The position numbers and the translations under genes are program-made. A stretch of 64,000 nt of DNA from Cladorhizidae sp. MBARI D1340-BT2. Its lineage: Eukaryota; Porifera; Demospongiae; Poecilosclerida; Cladorhizidae. The notes beneath the pieces were generated by a model. It was not told the origin of the DNA, searched no databases, and saw only the letters and a program-made list of their open reading frames with translations. Below are positions 1 to 12,477 of this stretch, piece after piece (positions within the stretch are counted from its first letter, which is position 1; the number at the start of each line of letters is the position of its first letter). Location: the NCBI GenBank assembly GCA_028752905.1, contig JAQNBH010000010.1:10116493-10180492 (forward strand). The letters are read 5' to 3'.

Positions 1-205
1 ACAAGGGATGCAGGCCTTGGCCCATATTCCAACCTGCTTACGGAGGCCGTGCCAGATGAACTTTGAAGCCATAAGTTGTCGTGTAGTGCGCACGGAAGGA
101 TGGGATAGGCCATGCACCAGATCGAAAACCTTGCGTCTCCAACCAGCAGGAACAACAGGCCTGGGTTGGCCGGTGGAAATGTCACAAAGTAGAGTAACAT
201 CATTT
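1..205 (-). pseudogene. Gypsy integrase, zinc-binding N-terminal part (fragment)
   Basis: The minus-strand frame that continues past the end of the RT/RNase H reading frame contains HGLSHPSVRTTRQLM and later CIPC. This matches the H-H-C-C zinc-binding module that opens retroviral-type integrases. It is in a different frame from the upstream RT/RNase H, so a frameshift near position 200-215 separates them. The catalytic core is outside the window. Confidence 0.7.
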
Positions 206-1903
206 GGTCCGAAAGAAATGTCTTCGAGAAATAGCCGTGCGGTAAGCTTGTACATCAGGGTCGTCCTGTTGGCTGGCCGCCATGGCAGCATAATCAACTC
301 CCTCGTGGATGGCATCAATTGTTACTCTGGAGAGTGCGTCGGCCACCTGGTTGTCTTTACCCTGTACATGTCGAATGTCTGTGGTAAACTCAGAGATGTA
401 GGCGAGATGACGCTGTTGACGGGCAGACCAAGGGTCGGATATCTTGGCCATGGAGAAAGTGAGGGGCTTATGGTCTGTATACGCGATAAACGAACGACCC
501 TCCAAAAAGTATCTGAAATGTCGTATTCCAAGATAGAGAGCCAGCAGCTCACGGTCGAAAGCACTATACTTCCTTTCAGGTGAACGCAGCTGCTTGCTGA
601 AGAATGCCAGGGGCTGCCAAATGCCATGCACTAACTGCTGGAGCACTGCACCCACTGCCGACTCTGAAGCGTCCACCGTGAGCGAAGTAGGTGCATTGTG
701 ACGTGGATGTGTGAGCATTGTGGCTCCGGCCAATGCTCTCTTGGTGTCCCGAAACGCGTTGACCATGACATCATTCCACTCCAAGGTCTTAGGTTTGCCG
801 GACAAAGCTGAAAAGAGGGGTAACATAATCTGAGCAGCGGCCGGAATGAAATGGTGGTAAAAATTTACCATACCCACAAACTCCTGGAGGCCCTTGACAG
901 TGGTTGGCTGCCTGAACTGGCTAATGGCACTCACCTTATCAGGCAAAGGCATGGCGCCATGCTGAGTGATACGGTGTCCCAAGAAATCGATTTGGGAGAG
1001 GCCGAACTGACACTTTGCAACATTGAGAACCAGGCCGTGGTCCTGGAGGCGTTGGAACAACTGACGAAGGTGGATCTTGTGCTCTGTGGCATCTCTGCTG
1101 GCCACCAGGATGTCGTCCAGGTAGACGAAGACAAATTCCAGGCCATGGCAGACAGTATCCATCAAGCGCTGGAAAGCCTGGGCAGCATTCTTGAGCCCAA
1201 AAGGCATTCTGAGGAACTCATAGAGCCCAAACGGAGTGATGATGGCAGTTTTGGGCACATCTGCTGCAACGACTGGGATCTGGTGATAACCGCGCACCAG
1301 GTCGACCTTCGAGAAAATATGAGCGCCGGCAAGGAGGGTTGAGAAATCCTGGATGTGAGGCACAGGGTAACGGTCAGGTACTGTAGCATCGTTGAGGCGT
1401 CTATAATCTCCGCAGGGGCGCCAACCCCCTGATGCCTTGGGAACCATGTGCAGCGGGGATGCCCAAGGGCTAGATGAGCGACGAATAATCCCCATGGATT
1501 CCATACTAGCGAATTCGGCCTTGGCGATTGCTAGCTTATCTGGCGGAAGGCGGCGGGCATGTGCATGTATCGGAGGACCCTTGGTGGTAATAAAGTGTTC
1601 CACGCCATGCTTGGTGGACGGTTGGGCAAATTTTGGGACAGTGACGTCTGGAAAATCTGAGAGAAGTATGTCGTACTGATGTGTGGAGCTTGAGATGGCA
1701 TCCAGGTGAGGAGCAGACGTCGCAGCCTTCCCCAAAGGAATGGAGAGATAGGTCTCGGCATGCACGAGACGCTTGCCGTTGAGGTCAACTAGGAGAGAGT
1801 TGGAGCGCAGGAAATCAGCCCCCAGTAAAGGACGGGACACATCTGCAATGATGAAATCCCATTCATATTGGTGTGAGGCAAAACATAACGAGATAGTTCG
1901 CAC
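200..1903 (-). CDS. Gypsy pol: protease C-terminus, reverse transcriptase, RNase H
   Basis: A 567-codon open frame. Near residue 27 LLGADFL is the C-terminal signature of the retropepsin fold. Residues from about 115 to 300 are reverse transcriptase, with the PFGL and MPFGLKNA motifs and the catalytic YLDD box near residue 260. From about 400, [33 protein letters not shown] and TDHKPLTF are RNase H motifs, and [10 protein letters not shown] closes the domain. The frame lacks the protease active site because a frameshift near 2008 puts that part in another frame. The enzyme would copy the element RNA in cytoplasmic particles. The first ATG used here is only the first one in frame after the break. 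Confidence 0.9.
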   Translation of the reverse strand: MRTISLCFASHQYEWDFIIADVSRPLLGADFLRSNSLLVDLNGKRLVHAETYLSIPLGKAATSAPHLDAISSSTHQYDILLSDFPDVTVPKFAQPSTKHGVEHFITTKGPPIHAHARRLPPDKLAIAKAEFASMESMGIIRRSSSPWASPLHMVPKASGGWRPCGDYRRLNDATVPDRYPVPHIQDFSTLLAGAHIFSKVDLVRGYHQIPVVAADVPKTAIITPFGLYEFLRMPFGLKNAAQAFQRLMDTVCHGLEFVFVYLDDILVASRDATEHKIHLRQLFQRLQDHGLVLNVAKCQFGLSQIDFLGHRITQHGAMPLPDKVSAISQFRQPTTVKGLQEFVGMVNFYHHFIPAAAQIMLPLFSALSGKPKTLEWNDVMVNAFRDTKRALAGATMLTHPRHNAPTSLTVDASESAVGAVLQQLVHGIWQPLAFFSKQLRSPERKYSAFDRELLALYLGIRHFRYFLEGRSFIAYTDHKPLTFSMAKISDPWSARQQRHLAYISEFTTDIRHVQGKDNQVADALSRVTIDAIHEGVDYAAMAASQQDDPDVQAYRTAISRRHFFRTK

Positions 1904-2087
1904 CCCATATGTCCTGATTGTGCTGCCGTTAGCTGCCGTGAGTGAGGGACCTGACTGCTCGATACGGGTGTCGAGTCCGGTACAGGGGAAAACACTGACC
2001 TCTGCTCTGTGTCCACAAGAAACTGGCGCCCAGAATTTCTGTCCCAGATGAAAAGGAGGCTATCGTTAAGGCCGGTCGCCGAGGCCA
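1904..2087 (-). pseudogene. Gypsy protease active-site region, frameshifted
   Basis: On the minus strand the segment reads [14 protein letters not shown] where a retropepsin has its D-T/S-G catalytic triad. The motif and the downstream frame are both disrupted at about 2008. A single missing base there would explain the loss of the glycine and the shift into the pol frame. The protease is therefore inactive in this copy. Confidence 0.7.
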
Positions 2088-2747
2088 CTACTGACGACCG
2101 GCCTGCTCGTTTCCCGACCAGGAACAAGGATCCCGGCATTGCCGAGCTAACTTGCCATACTTTCGATGATAAAAGCAGAGATTGTCCTGAGAAGCGATCG
2201 GATTCTTAGACTTTGGCACTGAAAACGGACGACGTTGAATTGCACTGGCACTGGCTCCCATGTCCCTGGCTGCCCATAAGGAGTCCGCCCTTTTGGCCAG
2301 CTTCCGGTGGTCATCTATGTTAGTGTCCACCAACTGGACTCTGATGTCCTCAGGCAACCGCTCCAGAAAGAGCTGGTCGAAAAGTAAACATGGGGGGTGG
2401 TCTCCCAGGAGGGCTAGCATCTCATCCATAAGTGCGGAGGGTTTGGAATCTCCCAGAGGCCGAAAGTGGAGGAGGCGGGAAGCACGCTCACGTGAGCTGA
2501 GGCCGAAAGTGTCCAGCAAACGTTCCTTCAAAGCATCGTACTTGTGCACAGGAGGAGGTTGGCTGATGAGATCAAGCAGCCGCGCTGCTGTGTCTTGGTC
2601 CAATGCCGAGAGGACGTGGTAATACTTAGTCTCGTCGACCGTAATATTTCTCAAATTAAACTGAGCCTCTGTCTGAGCAAACCAAACTCGAGGCTGAGAC
2701 GTCCAGAAAAGTGGCAGTTTGAGGGCAACTGCGTTCTCCACTGCCAT
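2088..2747 (-). CDS. Gypsy gag (capsid) protein
   Basis: A 219-codon frame on the minus strand starting at an ATG about 30 bases after the primer-binding site. Residues 1-150 resemble the retrotransposon capsid of animal gypsy elements: PLFWTSQPRVWFAQTEAQF at the start, then YHVLSALDQDTAARLLDLI and ALKERLLDTFGLS. Near residue 190 CFYHRKYGKLARQCRDPC is a zinc-knuckle-like motif in which the middle cysteine is replaced, as often in this lineage. The capsid forms the particle in which reverse transcription occurs. The frame overlaps the protease region. Confidence 0.85.
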   Translation of the reverse strand: MAVENAVALKLPLFWTSQPRVWFAQTEAQFNLRNITVDETKYYHVLSALDQDTAARLLDLISQPPPVHKYDALKERLLDTFGLSSRERASRLLHFRPLGDSKPSALMDEMLALLGDHPPCLLFDQLFLERLPEDIRVQLVDTNIDDHRKLAKRADSLWAARDMGASASAIQRRPFSVPKSKNPIASQDNLCFYHRKYGKLARQCRDPCSWSGNEQAGRQ

Positions 2748-2775
2748 AATGTCGGCCCCAAAAAACGTTTTTGGG

Positions 2776-2790
2776 TGTCGGGGTCACCAA
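2776..2790 (-). other. Primer-binding site of the gypsy element
   Basis: On the minus strand TGGTGACCCCGACAC lies just after the putative 5' LTR and before gag. A PBS begins with TGG, complementary to the CCA end of a tRNA, and TGGTGACCCCGAC is the form seen in many animal gypsy elements. The primer tRNA cannot be named from this alone. Confidence 0.6.
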
Positions 2791-2791
2791 T

Positions 2792-3308
2792 GAAGCGATT
2801 ACTAAAAGAGAATAGCAACTTTCTTTTCTACTCCACGAGAACAGCACAACATATCTGACAAGTAATACCCAGTCGGTAAAGATCGACAAAACGCAAACAT
2901 ATAGGTTCGAAATATGTCCCCTACAGTACTCAACATGCAATCTACATATCTGATGAAAAACTGTGTTCTGGGCTATCATAAAATCATAAACATTCACACA
3001 AAAAAAGAAAAGAAGCTGTTTCTTTATCGTAGCACCCAACCATTTCACGAGCAAGCAGTAAGCCATGTTGAATTAATATACGTGAAGTATTCCCGATTCG
3101 CGAACACATAATGTGGTGTCGCGTGATTAAACGCAAATGCGCCTACCGTTGCTTGGCAATGCTGCGTTAGCATCTTGCTGCGCGAGTCCATTCGGTATAG
3201 CACTTCTTGTTTCAGGTAAGGAGGAAACAGTGCGACTCTCTTGGTTGTTAGCCTCACATTTATTTTGTGGAGTAGAAAATGTCTGTTTGCCAACTTGATA
3301 ACTATACA
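2792..3308 (-). repeat. Probable 5' LTR of the gypsy element
   Basis: Immediately upstream of the PBS on the minus strand. The inner end is clear (...TTCA next to the PBS). The outer end is a guess: TGTATAGTTATCAAG, reading from 3308, gives a TG...CA unit of 517 bp. The other LTR is outside the window, so neither the length nor the target duplication can be checked. No convincing gene is seen inside. Confidence 0.4.
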
Positions 3309-4732
3309 ATAATTATGTCTACTTATAGAGTTACATAATATATTTCTTGATTAAAGTGTTCCTTATTTTCTTAGTCAAGTGTACAAAATTGAATGGCTAA
3401 ATTGAAAGAGTCAATCTTGGTGGCTGCAGTTCTTCTCAAACTTATTTATCGTAAGAATCAAGCTTGTGTTTCTGATTGTCTCAGCTAGTACTTTATGAAT
3501 TATGGCATGTGAGTTTGGTTGTTGGTTGCTAAGCAAAAATATGGTGACTTTTAGATACAATACCTATGTCAGAGTATTACAATCTCTGCAATGTCTAATG
3601 CCAAGTCATGTTAATTGGTCATGCTACTTCTGAGGGATATTTGCTCATTCACTCATTGTATTCAGCAGACATTACTCTGCATAATTATAATTTAACAAGG
3701 CGGTAGTCAAGTATTGCACAGCTCATATAAGTAGTTGCTATCTGTGTAGTTCAGAACCAAGATCAATCCAATTCTCTGGTTCAGCTGATTTATCTGAGAC
3801 ACTTGAACATCCCTCCCTATTGTTGTAGTTTTTTTGGCAAATGACCTTTTGGAAAGACAAAGATTGTTCACCACACTTGTCAGACTGCATGTTACAAATA
3901 GTTGGAGCAGCTCCATTTTGATGCCGCAAGTGATAAAGCTTATTGTTTTTGTTTTTTATGTCTGGAGTTTAAAATCGTGTCTCAGGAAGTTAGCACACAG
4001 ATAGCATGTTTGCGGTATTGTACTCTCTATCACTAATTCAATAACATTTAAAAAAATTAAATTTATTAATTTTTTGGTTGATGTGGATATTTGTTGGTAT
4101 GGCAACTTGCTTTCATGTAATAATAATAATATGTCATCTGAGAAAGTCATCTGAGAAAGTAATGATTATTAAGAATCTTGGGCGGCAATGTGGTGCTGAG
4201 AGTATTCTTCCACCCCTGTTTGATACTTATTAATAATATTATGACAATTATGGCATCATTATCATTGAAGTGGACATGATAAGTGGTAGAATTTGTTAGG
4301 TGCTACATTAGATGGGATGTGACAGTGGAATGTGCATGCCGTACCAGGTTCAGATTTGTTTCCTGTCATGTGTTACTACACCAATACTATAAGGTATTTA
4401 CCACCATTCTCTGCATAGTAGTGTGGCATAAATAGTAAAGAATGCAATGCATTGTTTTGCAGGCAAAAATGAAGTGGAGAATTAATTTCTTAGCTCTATC
4501 CGCATTTCTTACAATCCATATGGATTGCTCTTTTCTATCATTCCTCTACTTCTGCTTTTTCCATAGTTTCATTAAAAATGTTTCTTGGCGAAATTTGGCA
4601 GAGCATGCACTTACAATAGTCTATATATGTATACTGGAAAATCTTGATTTAGATTCATATCACGCCTGATCTCAATTTGACATGATTAGAGAGTCAACTC
4701 ACTTTTCTCGCTCAAATAATAGGCTTTTTAGA

Positions 4733-4970
4733 CCACTTAACCACATAAGACACCTGTTCTGGGCCACTTAACCCAGAGCCAGGTTACCAAGCCACCTTGG
4801 CGAATTAGTTACTAAGCCACCTTGGCCACTTACCCAGAGCCACCTTGGCCACTTAACCCAGAGCCAGGTTACCAATCCACAAAACCACTGTTGTACACTA
4901 CGCTATATTGCACCACTTAACACCCATAGCCAGGATACCAAGCCACCTTGCCCACAGAACCACCATGGTG
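4733..4970. repeat. Degenerate minisatellite
   Basis: The words CCACTTAACCCAGAGCCAGG and ACCAAGCCACCTTGG recur several times with partial units between them, giving an irregular tandem repeat with a period of roughly 38 bases. It ends near a short CCACCATGGTGG palindrome at about 4960-4973. No coding potential is apparent. Confidence 0.7.
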
Positions 4971-7276
4971 GTGTATCATATGGTTGGGCTACTTTAACCT
5001 GGCTAATTTTTTCTCTCTCTCTGTGGTATGGTATGCCCTTCATTTCTGCAGCTCACCAAGTGCATTATCGTCACCATTTGTTTCTTCTTAATTTTAATCT
5101 AATATAATCCTGTTTCTTCTGCACATAGACACTTTCCCTCCGTGATCACTGTTAACATATCTGCTGTGGTATACTGGAGGCTTCTCTTTTTGCCTCTCCT
5201 GTGGTGCTTGAGTTTTTAACATCCATCATACTCATTGTGACCACATTATGTTGTTGTTCCTCCCTATCTTTTACTGATATCCAAATAGTGTGTTCTACCC
5301 AGAGGATTTAAGCATATTGGCCTGATATCCGTTCAAAATTGAAGGCATATCAGCCAGTATGCCTTACCATGTACTATTACATTTCAAATTTCATTTTTGT
5401 CAAACAGTAAAATTTCATCTATACATGTTGTGGGCTTGTTTGGTGACTAGTTCTAGCTCCAAAATAGCTCCTGTCTCATGAGTGAGACCTACCAAATTGT
5501 GGAAATCAACAAGGGTATTACTAGTGTAGCTCAAACAAGCACAAGAAGGCTGCCATTGATAAAAATGGAAGTTAAACTTTCACTGGATGTTAGAGTTGGA
5601 GGATGGGCAAGGTGTGGCATGTTTGCTCTGCTGATAACATAATAATGGGCCTAGGATGGTTGCCATTGGCCGAGTGATATGGATCATCTTGCCTCACATG
5701 ACTCTAATAGGGCAGAGCTTAGTGAAGCAAAGCTAGATCACGGTAGGCTTGGAGTGATGGAGTAGTGCCTAGGAAATATTGTAGCTTAGCACTCACTTTC
5801 CACCTAAATAGTCTCCATTTTTCCTTCTCTCGGTGTTTATGGAACCATTTCTTCCAGAATTCTCATTGTAAACAGTATACAACAGTTAATTCACTCATTA
5901 AATATTTCAAGAAAATTATATGAGATTTGCAGGGGGATGCAAACCTTTCCGACATTCCCAGTTTGATGCTTGCTGCACTTCAATTCCTCGCTAGCAGTAC
6001 CAATGGCTGCATTGATGGGGGTCAAGACCTGACAAGCTATCATCAGACCTTTACTGTCTTCCTTTCCCTCAAAGTCATCTTGTCCCTTTGAGTTTTAGGC
6101 TTCAGTATAATTATTTTGTAGAATAATTATGATGTCAATTGTATTATGTATTGCTTGTTGCATGATACTTTACTGATTCATAGCTCTTTTACATGAAACA
6201 ATATTATGTCTAGTCCAGTGTACCTCTTGCAATCTGTAAAGAATACAAGGTAAAAAAAACCCAGACCATCATGGTTTATTACTATGCTCAATGATGACAT
6301 GTCAATATAACTTACAAATATCCAGGGGAGAACACTGGATAGGTAGCCAACAACTGTCCAACATCTCTAGCACATAATTATCTTAGTGTGCTTTAGTAAC
6401 CTTTGGAAAACTGGTACGGTGGTTTTTGCTGACAATTAGAGGCCAGTATTATTGCAGTCAGAAGTACAATATGCGCTTCCGTTGATCTGTGAATTTTTTA
6501 TGTTGTGTATTTTAGTGACAGTAGGAAATTATAAGCATTCAAGAGAAATGCAACCACTGACTTGCAATGTAAGTTTGCCAACACATTAAGATATATTTCA
6601 TCTTCAAATAGTCAGATTCCAAAGGTAAAAGGTGTGAAGAAGTGATTTGTAACTATGCCATGAGGAATACAAGGAATTCTTCCTCCAGAGAAAGACCTAC
6701 CAGCATGGAATGAACAAGCTTAAAAGTGAGCATCACCAGATGTTTGGTTTGATGGCAAACAAGATATCCATGACCCCAAATAGAGGATGGGTAAAAGTGG
6801 AGTGGATAGTAATACTCTGCTATATGGTTACAAAGATTTCGCAGAATTTCTTGCTCAATAGCTGTGTCTGTAATCATGGTGTTTCAATATCAAAAGGTCC
6901 TATCTGTTGTTCATGAAGAAGAAAAGCTTGTTTTGGTTCAGGTGAGAGATTGTAAAACATGGACTCTCCAGATTTGAAAACAAACAGACTATATCATGCA
7001 GATTGAAAGACCAATGTAGGTTCCATGGGTCAGCACCTTTCACTCCATACAAGCTCTCTTGGAGTGTTGTCTCCAAAATGTTTAACAGACAGGCTATTCT
7101 TCTCACTATTCATTGCCTGCATAATACTTAGAAGCTACTGTACCCATTTACCATTTAAGTCAAATGGCTCTGTCAGCTCTGCAGATTACTGGCATCTGTA
7201 GAACTATTCACATAGATAAAAATCTGATATATTTATGTATGTGAAAACCTTGACAAATCTGGATGCCATATCAACA

Positions 7277-7305
7277 GGATAACCGGCAAAAGTTGCCGGT
7301 TATCC
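7277..7305. other. Perfect hairpin
   Basis: GGATAACCGGCAA at 7277-7289 is followed by a three-base loop and its exact complement at 7293-7305, a perfect 13 bp stem. Nothing around it looks like a transposon end or a structured RNA I can name. Confidence 0.75.
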
Positions 7306-8530
7306 ATTAATGGTCGAATGTATTAATGAAGGGATTCTGAAATAGCTGAAGGAAGTGTGAGGTGTCAGCTACGAGTGTAACTGTATGTCGTATTGCATCA
7401 TACCCACTCTAAAGCAGCCTCTGCTGTCAATGTGATTGGACATGATCCAACTGTGGTTTTCTGATAGTACCTGCTTTTTTAGCATCTCTGGTAGGGATAT
7501 CACTGCAAAGTGTTAACAAGAGTGCTGATCTGCAATTTGGCTTCTGCCTCCAACTATTTGTCTTATTTTCAAGTTTGTTTGTGACTTTAGTCTCTGCTTT
7601 TTCCCTCATTAGTAGCCTGCTTCTCTTTGCCCCTGACCAGATTGTGCATGTCTTAATATATGAACTGCTCCTTGATTGCATTTACCAGCTTTTATGGCCT
7701 GTTTTGGTCCACCTTAGCTTTTTGGATCTCTTATGCCAGCCTAGAGTCCAAACCACAGGGTGTGTTATACTTGCCTGCCTTCCATATGGCTAACTGAGCC
7801 TTTGTAAATAAGTATAGCTTAATATAATGTGAAAACCCATAGGTAAAGTTTAACCACCGCCACTGTAAAAGCTACCTCTTAAACTCCGTACGTGTGTTTG
7901 ATACATACTAGCTACATACAGTTTCAACTGAACAAAGTTTATAGTCTCACCAGCATAACATTACAAATAATAGGGGAGAAAAATATTTGCGTGATCAAAA
8001 TGAAAGATGGAGAAAGTTTATTCGTAGAATTCTAGCTGTGTTTCTTTAGCTATAGAGGACCAATATTCCTCTAGTATTCTTATCAAGTCTTAGAGAAGAG
8101 CCGGAAGTACTGTTAACTTTCTTTTTGAAAATTACATATTATAACACTGTTAATATTCTATTCTCTTATCTAAAATATTCTCTTATCTAAAACTGTGGTT
8201 TTGATAGTTGCTGTACTGTGTGTGATGTCTATTTTGGACTAGGCGGTGAACCCTCCATTCTCAAGCTGTGGCTTGAACCCTCTTTCATGTGTACTTGAGT
8301 AATATATCACACTAACATTCTATTTTTGGTTGTATGTGAATAATCTATTTCTGGAGGTATTTTATCTTGTGCTGAAAGCCGATATAAGTAGGTTTGATTT
8401 TTGTTATAGTGTGCTGTTTTTATTCGATGGAATTGTTGTTGCTAAAACCATTAACTTTCAAAGTTGGGCACTGTTACAATATGATTATAATGGCACAGTG
8501 TCAGTGTTTTCATCAGTGTCACCCTATATT

Positions 8531-8553
8531 GGGGTGGGGGGAGGGGGGGGGAG
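8531..8553. repeat. Poly-G tract, possible G-quadruplex
   Basis: A run of G interrupted by single T and A bases (GGGGTGGGGGGAGGGG and longer). The open frame that spans it (8330-8743) translates it as poly-glycine and shows no domain, so I treat that frame as chance. Confidence 0.5.
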
Positions 8554-9140
8554 TTATTTTATTAAATATTTGCAACAGCCTCTGAGATTTAATATGGCTG
8601 GTAAATATTATTGCACCTTAAAACAAGAAATTGTACTTGTACTTTATAATGCAAATTGTAATTTAATTTCGAGAGTGCAAAACATGCAAAGACTGAGAAA
8701 TGTGCATTTTGCATGCTACCTTGGCCCAATAGAGTCTATGTAAATAAGTGAATTTGTGTCGGCCATAATTGTTATACCTTTGTTCTGTAATGATACCTTT
8801 GATAACATTGACTTGAGGAGTAAAGTAGTAACATTTATATCATGTCACTGTCTTTCTTTGTTGGGATGCACCTTACATTGTCTTTTTCCTCCTCCATGCT
8901 TTGGATTGTGTTTCTGATCGACAGAATTGAAAGTTACTTAACATTAGTTAACACAACAAATTACCATGACTTTCTCAATAATCAATTTGAATCATAGTTG
9001 TCGTGGAATAGCATTAAACTCCAGCTAGTTACATGATAATATGCATGGAGCTATCAACATGCTATAAATGATAGTCAGACAAGAATAAGAATTATAATTG
9101 CTTTTCCATCTTTTCTGCTAATCATTCATGTTTTTTATAG

Positions 9141-9241
9141 CTATAACTCAAATTGAGAATAATGACATTGCACTGATTTTGAACAAGTTGAACTCGGTGA
9201 GGAGTAATGTAAACCCATCTGCTAGCAACATGAACAAACTG
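9141..9241 (+). CDS. CAP-domain exon A1
   Basis: Starts after the acceptor TTTTTTATAG and ends at the donor GTGAGT, 101 bases, phase 1 to phase 0. Encodes ITQIENNDIALILNKLNSV and then RSNVNPSASNMNKL. This is the first helix of a CAP domain (pattern LN..R..V.P.A.NM..L). It joins in frame to B1. No start exon for this copy is recognised upstream. Confidence 0.85.
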
Positions 9242-12200
9242 GTGAGTGATATCTATTAAATCATTGTAGTGCAAGCTAGTTTATATTTTTATAGGATGTG
9301 TTTATGAAATTAGGATCAGTATTATAAATATTTGTTAATGCTCTTTATTTCCTATTGAATTGTGTAAACATCAGTTCTATAGTTAATTGTTTTTTAGACA
9401 ATCACTGTGATGTTCTGTTTTAGCATTGAGTGAGAACAATATTGATTATTCACTGTTGTAGTAGCATCAGCACTAAGGCAAAATTGATACTTCACAAAAT
9501 ATTGAGTTACTAATATGACCATCTAATAGTTACCTATAGTTCTCCTTAATTACTTGTTGCTGCCCATGAAAGTATTGCATCAGGGCATTTCTAGCCTTTT
9601 AATTCTTTGATGGTCAATAACACATTCAAGCATCTGCACTAAATCCACATTAGGCATTTATGCAATGTAGCTTCTTTTTATAAGCAAATGGCATATTCCC
9701 TCTTCATATTCCTTTTTAATACGAAATGGGCATAGAATAATTTGCAATACTTACCATCTGTCCCAGATCTCTTGCTTGAATACTTGGACAGGCCTACATG
9801 TGATTACTTTGACAACAACGTCTAGAGCTATCAGGACAAAGGCAATGGATCATATGGGCAGCTGACCCTTCACTTTATATTTGTACCTACCATTATCCCT
9901 GACAGTGGAGCTTCTTTGATCTTCCAGAACAATACCTCTCCTGGACAGCTTTCAGCTCCTCTCTTTATCACAGTTGTCAAGCCACTCCCTCCACTCACTT
10001 CTAGCTCCTCCTACTCCAATTCAATCCTCTAGATTTGTTTGTGACTTCACAGGTTACTCATTTATATAAAGCATTAACATTAACATCAATTATTTATTGA
10101 AGAACTGGCTTTTACAGTTTACTTGTTCAGATCATAATATCCACCTGCATTTGAAGATAAGGTGACAATTATCATAATAGCAGTTGTTCATCATATCTTC
10201 TATTGCTTTCAACGAACTCTCAGTTGACACAATTATACACGACTTTAGCTTCATTAGCTCTTGCCAAACTAACAGCTAGCATTCTATTAGAGTTAGGTAC
10301 CTAGCTGATGGTCATAATTGCCATAAAGAACAAAGTAACTTAGGACTCAAATCTGAGCTTCTAGCAGTTGTTGGCCAGTTGGAAGCCTAGCTTTTAGTTG
10401 ACTACCTACATTGAGACACCTAGCTCATCTTAACTTCTGTGATAGCTCGGCTTAGAAGAGCAGGATGCAACAAGAAAATAATGTTTGTTACCACTCTCAT
10501 CTGGACACTAATTATAATTATGCTGATAGAAGAATGGGTGTGACCCTAATAAGCATTAAGTTGCCAATGAGCTAGATTTGCTTTTCACTGATAAAAATGC
10601 AATACCAACACTAGCTAAAGCTTAGAAGCACCATTGATCTGTTACTCTGTTAGTCACTACCAAGCTAGCAATTTCTTTTCTCTGTATAGCTAAACTATTA
10701 CTAGAATGAAAAAAAAAACTACTAGGAAAATATTTGTCTCTCAGGGTGGTTATCCAGGGAATACACTTGTTTATCTAAAAAAAGGTGCCGCCATCCATCT
10801 CCTCCACCATCTCCCCATGCATCATAACCAGCCTTGCCTATATGGGAACACTGATATAGGCCACATTATGAGTTGGGGCATGGACTGCTTGATAACATGG
10901 AATGCAAGTGAAATGACTTGCCATATTCATGATAATTGTAATAACTACATATAACAATCAGTTGGTTGGTTTATTTATACATCCTTCAGTTGGTTGGGAT
11001 TGATGCCATTACACACATTTAAGATATTGTTGACATTATTTATAGCTTTATTGTAATAGCTTCACTGCAAGGTATATCTTGGAAAATCCTGTCATAATTT
11101 TTGGAAAATGGTAGTTAATGACTAAGCACATGGACAGTAGAACCACTAGTGGTCGGAAGAATATATATTGCCATTCCTGTGTACTATAATGAGTATATCA
11201 AGTATTGATGTATATTATTCAAATGAAGATTATTCTCTGACTCTATTATATTGATAACAGGAAGAAAAATACTTTATCAGAGTCGTGGTTTAGTTTATCT
11301 GAGGAGCTTTCACAGACCTTCATGTCTCATTCCTTAGCTGTAGACTAACTGATCTGTCCTGTTACATGGCTACCAGGTAGTTTGTAGTCATGTAACAGGA
11401 GGCTGTTGGTAGATTGGAGGATGCTCCTTGCCTTGGTCATGGTTGAGTGGTTGCATTCACATCCTTATCTCGTTACTCTCTCGCACTTTCCTTCTGCTCT
11501 GATATTGTTCTCTGGCTAAGATAGAAAAATACATGATAATAATATTATATACAATATTTTTTCATGTTTTTTAATGTTATTTGGTTGTTGTTGTTATTGT
11601 TGTGATGTTTCTCTGTTTAATGTTATAGTCAAACATTAAAAGATGGAGACTTTCTCAAAAACAAAATATATATAAAAATAATTTTTCGTGTTTTTACTTG
11701 TTGGTTGTTGTTGTCCTTGTTGTTATTGTCATATTGTGGGTAAAAAGTTGATATGTCTGGAACTAACTGGTAGGTCAACAGCTTACAACTCTGAATTTCT
11801 ATTGGGGCACCAGTGTTTATGGTCAGAATATTTAATTCTCCACACAAAAATAATTTCTAATAATTTTAAATCCTTTCTGCTATTTCTTTTCCTTAAACTA
11901 TATGCTAGTCAGTACATTTTTGTTGTTGCTGTTCCTATTGCAGTGGTTTTGTTATTGAAGCTAGCCACTTGCTAAGGGTAAGAAACAGCACACTTCATAG
12001 ACTTGGTAGTTGCTGGAGATAACTCCAGAACTATTCATGTTATTCAATTGTATGTCACAGTTGAAGTACATTAATTGCTGTATGGACTTCAGGCACTTTA
12101 CCCAGTCATTGAGTTGAAGGTGACTTCTGTTAACTTTTGGTTTCACATAATTTCTTACTAACTTTACCGATTATGACAGTATAATATACTTCAAGCAGGC

Positions 12201-12477
12201 TGCTTAATTATCACTTGCTGCTAGGCTCAACTATTAAATTGTACCAGATGTGTGTTAAACAAAGCAATTATATAAAGTGCTACCTGCACTCTCTGATAGT
12301 GCTACTAACAGGGAAACTAGTAGAAGATCTACTGCACATTGTGCCATCAATGTGCATATTTTTATGTCTTAAATTTTTTGTATAATTTGCATTGGTTTAT
12401 GGCATCTCCAACCAAGAAGCATGCCAAAGTAGTTAATGTGATTGATTTATTCTCCATATCTTATGCTATGATTGAAG

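Larger units (their letters stand above)
1..3308 (-). mobile_element. Ty3/gypsy LTR retrotransposon, 5' part, truncated by window edge
   Basis: Read on the minus strand this holds, in order, a probable 5' LTR, a primer-binding site, gag, an aspartic protease with a frameshift, reverse transcriptase plus RNase H, and the first part of integrase. That order (RT before integrase) is the Ty3/gypsy order. Base composition is visibly more GC-rich than the AT-rich flanking DNA, as expected for a recent arrival. The rest of integrase and the 3' LTR lie beyond position 1. At least two frameshifts make this copy non-autonomous as read. Confidence 0.9.
3309..9087. other. Intergenic stretch with no recognisable gene
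   Basis: Nearly 5.8 kb of AT-rich DNA with stop codons in all frames and no frame resembling a known family. It should contain the first exon of the first CAP gene if that gene is alive, because exon A1 begins in phase 1 and needs an upstream start. I searched for a signal-peptide exon ending in phase 1 before a GT donor and found none that convinces me. Separate entries list the degenerate tandem repeat, hairpin and poly-G tract it holds. Confidence 0.6.

Noticed and set aside
4442..4669. Frame with MKWRINFLALSAFLT, considered as the missing first exon of CAP gene 1
   Set aside because: The hydrophobic start is suggestive, but no phase-1 GT donor follows at a sensible distance and it shares nothing with SP1 or SP2.
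8330..8743. 137-codon plus-strand frame
   Set aside because: It runs through a poly-G tract, has no domain, no credible splice context and no counterpart elsewhere.
11688..11975. Frame repeated in three units (also 22629-22904 and 32136-32339)
   Set aside because: It starts in a TTG-rich simple repeat (Cys/Leu/Val runs), is not phase-linked to the CAP exons, and its conservation is explained by recent duplication.
11961..12146. 61-codon minus-strand frame present in all three units (also 23012-23197 and 32447-32632)
   Set aside because: It stays open in every copy, but copies differ mostly by residue changes and no family or splice partner is seen. Probably intronic A-B sequence.
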